In this document: positions 1 to 9,847 of the stretch, one piece after another
Position numbering within the stretch: position 1 is the stretch's first letter
Layout of the letters: each line of letters starts with the position of its first letter
Source of the DNA: Azoarcus sp. CIB
GTDB taxonomy: Bacteria; Pseudomonadota; Gammaproteobacteria; Burkholderiales; Rhodocyclaceae
Assembly (NCBI RefSeq): GCF_001190925.1
Contig: NZ_CP011072.1
Span: 1,798,001-1,862,000 of the forward strand
Direction of reading: 5' to 3'
Length of the DNA: 64,000 bases
Notes under the pieces: generated by a model
Told to the model about the DNA's origin: nothing
Databases searched by the model: none
What the model saw: only the letters and a program-made list of their open reading frames with translations
Program-made: the position numbers and the translations under genes

Positions 1-355
1 GATTGCACTCCTGCTGCCAGCCTCGCCGCTCGTCATTGGCGAAGGCATACGCACGCGCCTCGTCATCGCCGAGGGCGGCCAGGGTTTCCAGCGTGCGTTG
101 CAGGAATACGTGCTGCGGCAGCATCGTGCCGAAGAACTGCACCAGATCGCCGCGCTGGATCAGCAGCGTGGGGAAGTTCTCGATGTCGAGGTCGCCCGCC
201 ACGTCGGCATCGTCCTCCACATCCACCCAATGGAAAGCAGCCTGCGGCCATTTCGCCGCGAGCGCCTCGAATCCGGCGCGGTATTCGCGGCACGTACCGC
301 ACCATTCGGCGCACAGGCAGACGACAAGCAGTTCGGGCAACGCGGGGGTGTCCAT
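1..355 (-). CDS. Thioredoxin-like protein (partial, runs off the window edge)
   Basis: Reading leftward from the ATG at 355, the first 118 codons form a thioredoxin fold. A hydrophobic first strand is followed by a WCGTC active-site motif at residues 18-22, a VDVEDD strand and a cis-proline segment (ENFPTLLIQ). This is the usual layout of thioredoxins that reduce or sense disulfides. No signal peptide is visible, so a cytoplasmic role is likely. The 3' end lies outside the window, so length and any extra domain are unknown. It lies downstream of and in the same direction as the FmdE-domain gene and may be co-transcribed with it. Confidence 0.75.
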   Translation of the reverse strand, partial: MDTPALPELLVVCLCAEWCGTCREYRAGFEALAAKWPQAAFHWVDVEDDADVAGDLDIENFPTLLIQRGDLVQFFGTMLPQHVFLQRTLETLAALGDDEARAYAFANDERRGWQQECN

Positions 356-437
356 CGGCGGAAACGGTCGGGGCAATGACCCCGAGGCTAGCATATCCGG
401 CGTCGAAAACGCTCCGCTTCGTCCGCCGGCAGCGGAA

Positions 438-1049
438 TCACGCGACCGGCCTGATGCTGAATACCGCCGGGTCGTCGCAATGCTCGAGCAGGATCCGGCG
501 CACCCTGTCCTGCCAGAGGCGTCCGAAGCGCGCCGCGAGTTCGCTATCGCCCGGCGCATGCAGGCAGCGCCCCAGCAGTTCGGGCATTTCCGGGTCGGCC
601 GGCACCGACGACAGGTCCGTTTGCGCGTCGACGGCCGCCCCCGTGTCCAGGCGCGTAAAGCGCATCGCCAGAGGCAGCTCAGCGGCGAAGTCCAGCAGGC
701 CGCGGCGCACGAAGCGGCCCCCCAGCCCCTTGAACCCGCCGTCGTGCGCGGCACCGGTCAGCAACGTGACGACGCTCGCGATCACCCCCGTGACGCCCTC
801 GTCGACGCGTCCGCGGAACGCGACCCTGACGCCGCCACGCTCGGGCAGTTGATCCGGATAGAGTGCCTGCAGTGCATGCACGCAGACCATGTATGCCGAC
901 GCGACGGTGGGGCAGGAATGGCCGGCGAGCTTCACCGCATCCTCGTACCCGTACGCGATCACGCCGCCCTCGCTCGCGCCGAGAAAGGCCGCCAGCGGGT
1001 CGCGCACTTCGATCCGACGCACGTCGGTAAAAAATTCCGGAAACCGCAT
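438..1049 (-). CDS. FmdE-domain protein
   Basis: The 203-residue product carries the FmdE signature near its N-terminus: EDAVKLAGHSCPTVASAY, with the conserved His and Cys of a predicted metal site. The family is named after a subunit-associated protein of molybdenum formylmethanofuran dehydrogenase, but stand-alone copies occur in bacteria without methanogenesis, and their role is not established. The start at 1049 is chosen because AGAGGT lies just upstream; the longer frame has no support. It reads toward the thioredoxin-like gene and is divergent from the sugar dehydrogenase gene. Confidence 0.7.
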   Translation of the reverse strand: MRFPEFFTDVRRIEVRDPLAAFLGASEGGVIAYGYEDAVKLAGHSCPTVASAYMVCVHALQALYPDQLPERGGVRVAFRGRVDEGVTGVIASVVTLLTGAAHDGGFKGLGGRFVRRGLLDFAAELPLAMRFTRLDTGAAVDAQTDLSSVPADPEMPELLGRCLHAPGDSELAARFGRLWQDRVRRILLEHCDDPAVFSIRPVA

Positions 1050-1240
1050 TCGAGACCTCTTATCCTTTCGTGTGTTGGCGGCATTTGCCGGGTGGCTTGC
1101 GCCGGGGCGCGCCATCCGGCAACTTCGGTCATGTTCCAAGGATCTCAGCAAGGCTGCCGTCGTCTCATTGATGCCCGTCAAATCGCTATCCGGGCTCGTA
1201 CCAGGCCAATAACCAATTGTTCGAATGGGAAGGGGGCTCC

Positions 1241-2431
1241 ATGAGGTGGTTCTCATCGCTTCACGCCACGCCAGGCGTCGATGGTTCGGGCTGCAACGCA
1301 CGCCTTGCACGCTGCATTGGTTCGGTGCTGATGGTCTCTACCCTTTGGCTGTCGCCCGCGACATGCGCGCAAACGGTGGTCCGTAGCGAGGCCGGGCCGG
1401 TCCGCGTCACCGAGGTCGCGCGCGGGCTCGAAACCCCCTGGTCGCTCGCCTTTCTGCCCGACGGAAACATGCTCGTCACCGAGCGCGCCGGACGGCTGCG
1501 CGTCGTGACGCCGGACGGCAAGCTGTCGGCACCGATCCAGAATGTTCCGCGCGTCCATGCGAGCGGGCAGGGCGGGTTGCTCGACGTCGTCGTCGGGCCC
1601 GATTTCGCTCGCGACCGCCTCATCTGGCTGTCCTTCGCGCAGCCGACCCAGAAAGGTGCCCGCACCGCCGTTGCGCGGGCGCGGCTGGACGAATCCTCCC
1701 GCAGCCTGCAGAACGTCGAGGTCGTGTTCGCCCAGCGCGACGATCCGGACGGCCGCAATCACTGGGGGTCGCGACTCGTGTTCGACCGCGACGGCAAGCT
1801 CTTCGTCACGCTGGGCGACCGCCACGCCTATCGCGACAGCGCTCAGGACCTGGGCAGTCATCTCGGCAAGATCGTCCGCATCCGGCCCGACGGCGCCATC
1901 CCGCCCGACAACCCATTTGTCGGCAAGACCGGCGCATTGCCCGAAATCTGGTCCTACGGCCACCGCAACGTGCAGGGCGTGGCGCTGCACCCCGTCACGG
2001 GCAAGCTGTGGGCTCATGAGCACGGACCCCAGGGCGGTGACGAGGTCAATGTCGTCCGTGGCGGAGCCAATTACGGCTGGCCGGTGATCACGTACGGCAA
2101 GGAATACGTCACCGGATTCAGCATCGGGGATGGGACGCAACGGGCCGACGTCGTGCCGCCGGTCAGGTACTGGATCCCGTCGATCGCGCCCTCGGGAATG
2201 ACGTTCTATACGGGCGACGTGTTTCCGAAGTGGAAGGGCAGCCTCTTCGTCGGCGCCCTGCGCGGTCAACTCCTCGTGCGGATCGAACTGGACGGCGAAA
2301 AATTCGTCCGCGAGGAGCGCCTGCTGACGGAGCTGGGTAGCCGCATCCGCGATGTGCGCCAGGGGCCGGACGGCAGGCTCTACCTCCTCGACGAGACGGA
2401 GGGGCGGATCCTGCGCCTCGATCCGGGCTGA
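1241..2431 (+). CDS. PQQ-dependent aldose sugar dehydrogenase family protein
   Basis: The 396-residue exported protein has a signal peptide ending near TCAQ. It then shows the six-bladed beta-propeller features of the soluble glucose/aldose sugar dehydrogenase family (YliI type): LETPWSLAFLPDG, RNHWGSRLVFDRDG, GDRHAYRD, WSYGHRNVQG and EHGPQGGDEVN. Family members oxidise aldose sugars in the periplasm with PQQ. The start at 1241 is preferred over the upstream TTG because AAGGGGG lies at the right distance. It converges with the thioesterase gene only 15 bases downstream. The substrate is not predictable. Confidence 0.85.
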   Translation: MRWFSSLHATPGVDGSGCNARLARCIGSVLMVSTLWLSPATCAQTVVRSEAGPVRVTEVARGLETPWSLAFLPDGNMLVTERAGRLRVVTPDGKLSAPIQNVPRVHASGQGGLLDVVVGPDFARDRLIWLSFAQPTQKGARTAVARARLDESSRSLQNVEVVFAQRDDPDGRNHWGSRLVFDRDGKLFVTLGDRHAYRDSAQDLGSHLGKIVRIRPDGAIPPDNPFVGKTGALPEIWSYGHRNVQGVALHPVTGKLWAHEHGPQGGDEVNVVRGGANYGWPVITYGKEYVTGFSIGDGTQRADVVPPVRYWIPSIAPSGMTFYTGDVFPKWKGSLFVGALRGQLLVRIELDGEKFVREERLLTELGSRIRDVRQGPDGRLYLLDETEGRILRLDPG

Positions 2432-2446
2432 ATCCGGCGTGCCGCT

Positions 2447-2875
2447 TCAGGCGGCGCTTACGCGCTCCAGGAAACGCGGAGGAACCGGCGCGACTTTGCG
2501 TCCCGTGTAGTCGAAAAACACGAAACCCAGCTTCGCCCGTGCAACCTCGCGCCCGGTTTCGCGGTCGCTGACGCGGCAGACGATGTCGCCGCCGTACTTG
2601 TTGAAATCGTTGGCTGTGAGCCGGAAGACCAGCGTCTCGCCTTCGAAGGCTTCCGAGATGTACTGGAACGCCGCATCGGTGATCACCGTGCCGAGCCCCT
2701 CGACATTGTTCTGGTTGTAGCCGAGACCGATGAAATAGGCCTCCCGTGCGCCCGATATCAGAACCACCATCTGCGCATTGTCGACATGGCCGGCGCCGTT
2801 GATGTGCTGTGCCTGCACGGGGATTTCGGTGGCGAAGGTGAAAAGCTCGGGTAGTTCGACCTTGATTCGTGGCAT
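2447..2875 (-). CDS. Acyl-CoA thioesterase-like hotdog protein
   Basis: The 142-residue product matches the single-hotdog 4HBT thioesterase pattern: a strand with QAQHINGAGHVDNAQMV, a helix with ISGAREAYF, then FNKYGGDIVCRVSDRE and a C-terminal strand. Family members hydrolyse acyl-CoA or aromatic acyl-CoA thioesters. The ATG at 2875 begins the conserved region; the longer frame upstream lacks a ribosome binding site, and the site at this ATG is also weak. A link to aromatic-CoA metabolism is possible given the benzoate cluster nearby, but that is inference. Confidence 0.7.
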   Translation of the reverse strand: MPRIKVELPELFTFATEIPVQAQHINGAGHVDNAQMVVLISGAREAYFIGLGYNQNNVEGLGTVITDAAFQYISEAFEGETLVFRLTANDFNKYGGDIVCRVSDRETGREVARAKLGFVFFDYTGRKVAPVPPRFLERVSAA

Positions 2876-3116
2876 GAGGAAATCGTTAAAGAGATGACTT
2901 GCGGAGCCGTAAGTATAGAGAAGGCGTCCAAGCGCCGGTACGCGCCCGCCATTCCTGCCAGCTTGCACGCGTGTTGCCGGAATGCCCCGTCGCAGCGTCG
3001 TTTGAAGCATCGAAGGGGCGAATGAAATGTGTCAAACTGACCACGTTTGAGATTCGCCCAGAGTCCGGCGACAGTAATCGCCATTGTCCCGTACCGCCAT
3101 CAAAGCGGAGCATCTC

Positions 3117-5252
3117 GTGACCAACCTTCAACCATCGCGCCAGACCGGAGCTCCCGATGCGTTCCGTCCGCATCAGGGGGTTCTGCTCGAATGTCGCGAC
3201 TTCGTCAGCCAGCGCGTACGCGAAGCGCTTGCCCGGGCAGTCGGCGAGCTCGGCGATGAGGTCCAGGCTCGCCGGCTGAGCGTCAAGAACGCCGAGGAAG
3301 CGCAAAAACTGATCGAGTTGCAGGTACTCCTGCGCGGCATCGGCGCCGATATCGATCGCGCCTTCAGCGCCGGCTTCGACGATCAGTTTCAGGAGCGCGC
3401 GAAGACCTCGAACGTGGGCGGCTCGTTCTATGAGAGCGAAAACGGCTTCTTTCCGGAACTTTCGCTCGTCGGCGAGACCGAGATCGACGAGACCCTGGCG
3501 GTGAAGAATCTCGCGACCCGACTCGAACGGGCGTGCGAAGCGGAAAACCAGGACCTCCAGACCCGAGTCGCCTTCATGCTTGGCGAGAGCGACATCGACA
3601 ACACCACGAACCCCATCGGTCCGACCGCAATCTGCGAAGCGCTCAAGGACATCTGCTGGACGCAGGAGGCGTCCGGGGGGCTGCGTGCCACCGCCCTCGA
3701 ACTACTCATCGGCCGGCTTGCAGGCGAGCTTTCCACCGTTTATCACGATGTCAATGCGCTGCTCGTTGCGCGTCGCGTGATGCCCAATGTCCGGCCGCGG
3801 GCGCGACGCGGCAAGGCCTCGCAGCGCATGGCCGTGCGCAAGAGCGCGACGCTTCCCGGCGAGCCCGATCCGTCCGATGTCGTGAAGGAGATCTTCACGG
3901 CCAGGGCCGCAGCGGCCGACAAGGCCGACTGGCGGCAGCGCGCAGGCACGACCGACCTCATGCAACTGCTGGATGGCCTGCAACAGGGACGGGGCGACCT
4001 GCAGTTCGGCGGGCAAAACTTCGCGCTTCCGGCGGATGGTCAGGCCACCGGCAACGTCATCAGCGCCCTGATCGAAGCCGGCCTCAGCAAGCAGGCGAGT
4101 TCCGTCGACGGCATCGTCATCGACGTCGTCGCCACGCTGTTCGACTACATCTTCGACGACTCGCGCGTTCCCGACGCCATGAAGGGGTTGATCGGCCGCC
4201 TGCAGATCCCCGTGCTGAAGCTGGCCATGATGGATCACGGCTTCTTCTCGAACCGCACCCATCCCGCGCGCCGGCTGATCAATTCGCTGGCCCAGGCAAG
4301 CGTCACGTGGGACGGCCCCCTGAGCGAGGACAGCACCCTCTACCGTATTGCCGAAGGCATCGTCGTCCGCATACAGAACCAGTTCGCGGACGACCCCGGC
4401 GTTTTCGCAGGCTGCCTGCAGGAGCTCGAGAACTATCTCGCCGAGCAGGAACGCTATGCGGACGCACGCGCGGCGACGCTGACGGAGCGCCTGCGCGAAC
4501 GCGAGCGCATCGAGCTCGCCCGTCAGGTCGGCGAGGACGCGCTGGCAGCCCACCTCGGGAACGAGGAAATACCTGAAGTCGTGCGCGACTTCATTCGCGA
4601 CACGTGGACGAGGGTGCTGGCGCATGCCGCCCTCGAGAGCGGCGCCACGGCGGCGCCGCCCGCCAACAGCGAGCGCTGGACGAACGCGGTCTCCGCGGTC
4701 GGCGAACTCGTGTGGAGCGTCCTTCCCAAAGAGAGCATGGAAGAACGCCAGCGCATGGTGAAGCAGCTCCCGGTGATCCTGCGCAACCTGAAGGCGAGCA
4801 TGACGGGTGCCGGCATAGACGAAGCACGTCAGAAGGCGTTCTTTTCAGAGCTCGTCAAATGCCATGCGGCAGCCCTGAAAGCCCCGGTCGCACCCGCGCC
4901 GGCTCCGGTGCGCCCGGCGCCTAATGCGCCGGCGCGGCCCACCGGGCCCTTGCCCGGCCTTCAGCCCGTCGGCGAAGAGCCCACACCGGAGATGCTGGAG
5001 CTCGACCTTCTCACCCGCGGCACCTGGGTGGAACTCAAGGACGAATCCGGCGAGGTGCGTCGCGTACGTCTCACCTGGATCAGTCCCGCGCGGACCATGT
5101 ACCTGTTCGCGAACCGCCAGGGACAGCGCGCGCTTGCCCTGACGCGGGCCGAACTCACGCGGCGCTTCGCGAACGGGGAGGCATCGACGGCCGATCAGGA
5201 ACCCCTCCTGGACCGTGTCGTGGATGACGTGCTCGACGAATTGCGCAGCTGA
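3117..5252 (+). CDS. DUF1631 family protein
   Basis: The product is about 711 residues, soluble and mostly helical, and matches the DUF1631 family of proteobacteria: HQGVLLECRDFVSQRV, FYESENGFFPELSLV and NPIGPTAICEALKD. The C-terminal 80 residues (GTWVELKDESGEVRRVRLTWISP) resemble a PilZ-like beta-barrel, which in other proteins can bind cyclic di-GMP. Function is unknown. The GTG at 3117 has GGAG eight bases upstream; a TTG at 3084 is the alternative. The HDOD gene follows in the same direction, so both may belong to a signalling operon. Confidence 0.75.
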   Translation: MTNLQPSRQTGAPDAFRPHQGVLLECRDFVSQRVREALARAVGELGDEVQARRLSVKNAEEAQKLIELQVLLRGIGADIDRAFSAGFDDQFQERAKTSNVGGSFYESENGFFPELSLVGETEIDETLAVKNLATRLERACEAENQDLQTRVAFMLGESDIDNTTNPIGPTAICEALKDICWTQEASGGLRATALELLIGRLAGELSTVYHDVNALLVARRVMPNVRPRARRGKASQRMAVRKSATLPGEPDPSDVVKEIFTARAAAADKADWRQRAGTTDLMQLLDGLQQGRGDLQFGGQNFALPADGQATGNVISALIEAGLSKQASSVDGIVIDVVATLFDYIFDDSRVPDAMKGLIGRLQIPVLKLAMMDHGFFSNRTHPARRLINSLAQASVTWDGPLSEDSTLYRIAEGIVVRIQNQFADDPGVFAGCLQELENYLAEQERYADARAATLTERLRERERIELARQVGEDALAAHLGNEEIPEVVRDFIRDTWTRVLAHAALESGATAAPPANSERWTNAVSAVGELVWSVLPKESMEERQRMVKQLPVILRNLKASMTGAGIDEARQKAFFSELVKCHAAALKAPVAPAPAPVRPAPNAPARPTGPLPGLQPVGEEPTPEMLELDLLTRGTWVELKDESGEVRRVRLTWISPARTMYLFANRQGQRALALTRAELTRRFANGEASTADQEPLLDRVVDDVLDELRS

Positions 5253-5365
5253 TCGCCGGGGCGCTCGAACCGGCACGAAATGAACGAGAATCCAGCAGTC
5301 GGGCGATGGCGCCGGCGATACGGCGGAAACCTTCGCCCGACTGCGCTGCACGAGAGGTAACGGGA

Positions 5366-6301
5366 ATGAATTCAGCCAGCAATCAGCGAGACCGTGGCCA
5401 GGTAACCGGAAACATCCGCGACTTCCTGCTCGCTGCCGACGAGCTGCCCAGCCCGCGCGGCGCGGCGCTGCAACTCATCGAACTTGCACGCGATCCCGAG
5501 GTGCGCATCGATGCCGTCGTGCGTGTGATCCGCTCCGACCCCGCGCTGTCGGGCTTCGTCCTGCGTGCCGCTTCAGCCGCGCGCTTCGGCCGGACGGAGC
5601 GTTCGCTCGACCTGCAGCAGGCAGTCATCCGACTGGGCATGAACATCGTGCGCGCGCACGCAGTCGCGCTGTCCCTGGTCACGAATCGCCCGAAGGTCAC
5701 GTCGAAGCGCTTCGACTACAACGCCTTCTGGACCTCGTCGCTGCTCAATGCGGCCGTGATGGAAACGCTGGCCCACCACCGGGGAGATCTGCCCGGAGCG
5801 GAAGCGTTCACCCTCGGGCTGCTGAGCGAGATCGGCACGCTCGCATTCGCCACGGGAGCGCCCGCGACCTACGACCTGACACTGGAGCAGGCCGCGCGCG
5901 GGACGGATTCGGTCGAAACCGTCGAAATTGCCACCTTCGGGTTCGACCGTCACGAGTTGTCCGCCGTCCTGCTGGCCGACTGGGGACTGCCGACCTCGCT
6001 CGCAGACGTCGTGTACTGGCAATGCGACCCCGAGGGCGGCGGCTTCGAACCCGATTCCCGTTCCTATCGGCTCGCCTGCGGCCTGCAGCTGGCGACGAAG
6101 CTCGCCGATACCTGCCTGGCTGCGCAACCCGATCCGGATTCGGTGGCGACGATCTACCTGCGCGCCGCCATTCTCGACCTGACGCCGGAAGAAACCCGCA
6201 AGCTCGCAATGGATGCGCTCGCAGAACTCCCGATGTGGACCGATCTCGTGCGCCTTCCCAAGCCCGCGATCGCGGCCCTGCCATCGTCATGGGTGGACTG
6301 A
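5366..6301 (+). CDS. HDOD domain protein
   Basis: The 311-residue soluble protein has an HDOD domain from about residue 20: LPSPRGAALQLIELARDPEV, VIRSDPALSGFVLRAAS and LQQAVIRLGMNIVRAHAVAL. HDOD domains are HD-superfamily relatives that usually lack phosphodiesterase activity and take part in signalling. The start at 5366 has AGAGGT upstream. It lies 113 bases after the DUF1631 gene and converges with the next gene. No other output domain is visible. Confidence 0.75.
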   Translation: MNSASNQRDRGQVTGNIRDFLLAADELPSPRGAALQLIELARDPEVRIDAVVRVIRSDPALSGFVLRAASAARFGRTERSLDLQQAVIRLGMNIVRAHAVALSLVTNRPKVTSKRFDYNAFWTSSLLNAAVMETLAHHRGDLPGAEAFTLGLLSEIGTLAFATGAPATYDLTLEQAARGTDSVETVEIATFGFDRHELSAVLLADWGLPTSLADVVYWQCDPEGGGFEPDSRSYRLACGLQLATKLADTCLAAQPDPDSVATIYLRAAILDLTPEETRKLAMDALAELPMWTDLVRLPKPAIAALPSSWVD

Positions 6302-6307
6302 AGCGCC

Positions 6308-6817
6308 TCAGAGCACCTTCAGCAGATCCTTGCGCAGATCTTCCGCGCTGCGCCGACCGGAGCGGCTATCGACGATGAGCCGGTACCACTCCGGGTAAAG
6401 TTCGCGCAGCTCTTCATGCGAGGATGCTGCGTTGATGTTGCTCATCAACGATATCGGGCCATACAGGCTGCAGAAATTCTTCAGCGTGTTGATCATGAAG
6501 TTGCGCGCCATCTCGAGTTCCTTCGGCTGGCGATTCGCCGGCAGCTCGCGGAAGGCCGTGATCGACGGCAGGGGGCCGGCAGGCTTGTCGCCACCGCCAC
6601 TCGCCGAATCCGCGTTGCGCACCTCGATCAGACCGAGCTCCTCGAGCGCACCCAAGGTATGGGTCAGATCGTCGGCCGCCACCAGATCACGAAGTTCGGT
6701 GACCGTCTTTCGGCCGTCCACCAGAATCAGCACCCGGCGCACGCGGGGCGACAGCCCCCCGCTGCGGCTGGCAATTTCGTCCTGCCCGTTCGCCGTCTTG
6801 GCGAAAACCACTCCCAT
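6308..6817 (-). CDS. Conserved hypothetical protein
   Basis: The 169-residue product has no signal peptide or membrane segment. Its first half (LSPRVRRVLILVDGRKTVTE followed by LEELGLIEVR) looks like the winged-helix-like module found in small response-regulator-associated proteins. The second half is helical. No function is assigned. The start at 6817 is supported by GAGGAG upstream. It converges with the HDOD gene six bases away. Confidence 0.5.
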   Translation of the reverse strand: MGVVFAKTANGQDEIASRSGGLSPRVRRVLILVDGRKTVTELRDLVAADDLTHTLGALEELGLIEVRNADSASGGGDKPAGPLPSITAFRELPANRQPKELEMARNFMINTLKNFCSLYGPISLMSNINAASSHEELRELYPEWYRLIVDSRSGRRSAEDLRKDLLKVL

Positions 6818-7038
6818 CGATGTCTCCTCGTTATTTTTTCTGCAACGTCCGTCGAGGGACGCAGCGCGATTCTGGCATGACTCGGGTGTCTGCCGCGAGA
6901 CCGCGAAGGCATGCGCCGCGATTCGGGCTGCGAAACCGCCCACGACGCGGGGTCGAACGAAGTCTTCGTCGCAAAGTCTCGTCGCATGCTTGACGAAGGA
7001 ATTCCCGTCCCTCTACAATCGCGCCTCTTCGCCACACT

Positions 7039-7113
7039 GGGCGGTTAGCTCAGCGGTAGAGCACTGCCTTCACACGGCAGGGGTCACTGGTTCGATCCCA
7101 GTACCGCCCACCA
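7039..7113 (+). tRNA. tRNA-Val (anticodon CAC), copy 1
   Basis: A full cloverleaf can be folded. The acceptor stem GGGCGGT pairs with ACCGCCC, the D arm begins TAGCTCAGC, the anticodon loop reads TTCACAC with CAC as anticodon, and the T arm contains GGTTCGATCC. An encoded CCA ends at 7113. The sequence is identical to copy 2. Confidence 0.95.
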
Positions 7114-7140
7114 GTCGATGACGAAGACGCACGGAATTCC

Positions 7141-7215
7141 GGGCGGTTAGCTCAGCGGTAGAGCACTGCCTTCACACGGCAGGGGTCACTGGTTCGATCC
7201 CAGTACCGCCCACCA
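7141..7215 (+). tRNA. tRNA-Val (anticodon CAC), copy 2
   Basis: This is an exact copy of the tRNA 27 bases upstream, with the same acceptor stem, CAC anticodon and encoded CCA. A strong terminator follows, so both were probably transcribed together. Confidence 0.95.
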
Positions 7216-7221
7216 CAATGC

Positions 7222-7260
7222 AAGGCCCTGGAGCTTCGGTTCCAGGGCCTTTGTTGTTTT
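7222..7260 (+). terminator. Rho-independent terminator after the tRNA pair
   Basis: An 11-base stem (AAGGCCCTGGA with its complement) closes a GCTTCGGT loop and is followed by a T-rich tract. It ends the tRNA-Val transcript. Confidence 0.8.
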
Positions 7261-7354
7261 GCGTACGGATTGCTCCCGTCATCGCCTCCGCGCCGTGGAG
7301 GAGGGCCAATGGCGTAGAATCCGCGTCTTTAGATCCGGCCCAGAGTCCTCATCG

Positions 7355-8752
7355 ATGGCTTCCAACGTTCGCACCCGTTTCGCCCCCAGCCCCACCGGCT
7401 ACCTCCATATCGGCGGCGCGCGCACCGCGCTCTTCTCGTGGGCCTTTGCGCGTCGTCACGGCGGTACCTTCATCCTCCGCATCGAGGACACCGACGTCGC
7501 GCGCTCGACGCCCGAAGCGGTGCAGGCGATCCTCGACGGCATGGCCTGGCTGGGTCTCGATGCCGACGAGGGACCGTTCTACCAGATGCAGCGGATGGCC
7601 CGGTACAAGGAAGTCATCCAGCAGATGCTGGCCGCCGGTACCGCCTATCACTGCTACACCTCGACGGAGGAACTGGACCGCATTCGCGAGGAGCAGCGTG
7701 CGCGCGGGGAGAAGCCGCGTTACGACGGCCGCTGGCGCCCCGAAGCGGGCAAGGTCCTGCCGACGCCTCCCGAGGGCGTGAAGCCGGTCGTGCGCTTCCG
7801 CAATCCCGCAGGGGGCGTCGTTGCCTGGGACGATCTGGTCAAGGGGCGCATCGAGATCGCCAACACGGAACTCGACGATCTCGTGATCGCCCGCGCCGAC
7901 GGCACCCCGACCTACAACTTCTGCGTCGTCGTTGACGACCTCGACATGGGCATCACGCACGTCATCCGCGGCGACGACCACGTCAACAACACCCCGCGGC
8001 AGATCAACATCCTGCAGGCGCTCGGCGCCCAGGTCCCGCTGTACGCCCACCTGTCGATGATCCTCGGCGACGACGGCACCAAGCTGTCGAAGCGGCATGG
8101 CGCGGTCAGTGTGATGCAGTACGACGATGACGGCTATCTGCCGGAGGCGGTCGTGAATTACCTCGGTCGACTGGGCTGGAGCCACGGCGACGACGAGATC
8201 TTCTCGCGCGAGCAGTTCGTCGAATGGTTCGATCTCGACCACATCACGCCGTCGGCCGCGCAGTTCAACACCGAGAAGCTCAACTGGTTGAACGCGCACT
8301 ACATCAAGCAGGCCGACAACGCTCGCCTTGCGGCCGAAGTCTCGCGCCGCCTCGCTCGCCGCGGTGTCGATCCCGAAGCCGGGCCTGAGCTGGAGTCGAT
8401 TATCGCGCTGTACAAGGAACGCGTCGCCAACCTCAACGAACTGGCCGACTCTGTGGAGCTGTACTGCGTCGAAGTGCATCCGGCACCCGAACTCATCGCC
8501 CAGCACCTCACCGACGGCGCACGCTCCGCGCTTGCCGGCCTGAAGGCGCGTCTGGAATCCGCGCCGTGGGAGAAGGCCGCGCTCAATCAGGCGATCAAGG
8601 ACACGATGGCCGAGCATGGCCTGAAGATGCCCCAGGTCGCCATTCCGCTCCGCGTCGCGACCTTGGGCGTGCCCCAGACCCCGGCAATCGACGCCGTACT
8701 CGAGGTTCTCGGCCGCGAGCGCGTGCTCGCGCGCATGGCCCGCTACGTCTGA
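7355..8752 (+). CDS. gltX: Glutamyl-tRNA synthetase
   Basis: The 465-residue class I synthetase charges tRNA-Glu with glutamate in the cytoplasm. The HIGH-type motif appears as PTGYLHIGG near residue 14 and the KMSKS-type motif as KLSKRHG near residue 246. The glutamate-specific segments [11 protein letters not shown] and [13 protein letters not shown] are present. Length is normal. The ATG at 7355 gives the canonical N-terminus ([11 protein letters not shown]). Confidence 0.97.
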   Translation: MASNVRTRFAPSPTGYLHIGGARTALFSWAFARRHGGTFILRIEDTDVARSTPEAVQAILDGMAWLGLDADEGPFYQMQRMARYKEVIQQMLAAGTAYHCYTSTEELDRIREEQRARGEKPRYDGRWRPEAGKVLPTPPEGVKPVVRFRNPAGGVVAWDDLVKGRIEIANTELDDLVIARADGTPTYNFCVVVDDLDMGITHVIRGDDHVNNTPRQINILQALGAQVPLYAHLSMILGDDGTKLSKRHGAVSVMQYDDDGYLPEAVVNYLGRLGWSHGDDEIFSREQFVEWFDLDHITPSAAQFNTEKLNWLNAHYIKQADNARLAAEVSRRLARRGVDPEAGPELESIIALYKERVANLNELADSVELYCVEVHPAPELIAQHLTDGARSALAGLKARLESAPWEKAALNQAIKDTMAEHGLKMPQVAIPLRVATLGVPQTPAIDAVLEVLGRERVLARMARYV

Positions 8753-8772
8753 CGATTGCGCGAGGACGCAAA

Positions 8773-9843
8773 ATGCAACCTCAAGCCTTGCATCGCCGCG
8801 CAAACCTGAGCGCAATCAGGGGGTTCGCCGGCATCGCGCTGTTCGGGTTCAACGGTCTGGCACTCGCAATGGTTGGGAGCAACGCGTTCGGCAAACCATT
8901 CCGGCCCGATTTCCGTCCCGTTGCCCGCGTCTCCTGTCCGCAGTCGGGTGCGTTGCCGCGTACCTTGATCGACGCGGCGGCCTGCGGCGACTTGTTCCGC
9001 TTGCACGCCCGCATTGTCGAAGGCGGCGACCTCGCAGCGACGGACCCGCGCAAGCCGCTGCAGGGACGCACGGCGCTCCATCACGCGGCGCAGCGCGGCG
9101 ACAAGGACATCGTCGAAGCCTTGCTGGCCGCCGGCGCGAATCCGGACGCCGCGGATGCGGCGGGCAATTCGGCCATGCATCTTCTGGCGATGCGCCCGCG
9201 CAGGGCGTCCGACGTCGCGATCGTCGATGCGCTGATCAAGGCGGGTGCCGACGGCCGTCTGCGCAATGCGAAAGGGCGCACGGCTCTCATGGAACTGATG
9301 GATTTCACGACATACAGCATCGATCCCGTGCGGATCGGCGTGGAACGAATCGGTGGCATGTTCGACGAAGCGGAGGCCAAGGGCCCCGTGAAGGCGCTGC
9401 CGGTCCAGCCCGTGCAGGCGGAGGCGGGGCTGACTTCCGGCGTGGACATGCGGCAAGGCGAGGTTCCACCCGCCGAATACGCTGCTCCGGCTAGTCCGCA
9501 AGGCGCCGAGACGTCCGTCCAGGATGCTCTGGATGCCTGGGCTGGCGCCTGGTCTGCACGCAACATCGACGCCTATCTGAGCCATTACGCTTCCGACTTC
9601 CGTCCGGCCGATGGTCGCCCGCTGGAGCGATGGCGTGCGCTGCGCCGGGAACGTATCGGCGGTGCATCTTCCATCGACGTAAAACTCTCGGACGTGAAAA
9701 TCCTCGTCGACGGTAGTCGTGCAGTCGCGCAGTTCCGTCAGGACTACCGCAGCGATGCGCTGAAATCCGTTGATCGGAAGACCGTCGTGCTCGACAACGT
9801 GGCGGGCAAGTGGCGCATCGTCGAGGAAAAGACGAGCAAGTAG
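8773..9843 (+). CDS. Ankyrin-repeat protein with C-terminal NTF2-like domain
   Basis: The 356-residue product begins with a hydrophobic segment, probably a signal peptide or anchor. Two to three ankyrin repeats follow (GRTALHHAAQRGDKDIVEAL, a unit beginning AGNSAMHLLA, and one containing GRTALMELM). The last 110 residues resemble an NTF2-like domain of the type found with cell-wall transpeptidases (VQDALDAWAGAWSARNIDAY, HYASDF, WRIVEEK). It starts 21 bases after gltX and may be co-transcribed. Role is unknown. Confidence 0.7.
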   Translation: MQPQALHRRANLSAIRGFAGIALFGFNGLALAMVGSNAFGKPFRPDFRPVARVSCPQSGALPRTLIDAAACGDLFRLHARIVEGGDLAATDPRKPLQGRTALHHAAQRGDKDIVEALLAAGANPDAADAAGNSAMHLLAMRPRRASDVAIVDALIKAGADGRLRNAKGRTALMELMDFTTYSIDPVRIGVERIGGMFDEAEAKGPVKALPVQPVQAEAGLTSGVDMRQGEVPPAEYAAPASPQGAETSVQDALDAWAGAWSARNIDAYLSHYASDFRPADGRPLERWRALRRERIGGASSIDVKLSDVKILVDGSRAVAQFRQDYRSDALKSVDRKTVVLDNVAGKWRIVEEKTSK

Positions 9844-9847
9844 AGGT

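Noticed and set aside
3-1244. A 413-residue rightward frame at the window start
   Set aside because: It is arginine- and serine-rich without any family features, and it lies opposite the thioredoxin-like and FmdE genes, whose proteins have real motifs.
7039-7215. tRNA-Val pair as an attachment site of an integrated element
   Set aside because: The second copy is a complete tRNA with its own terminator and no integrase lies next to it; tandem duplication explains it.
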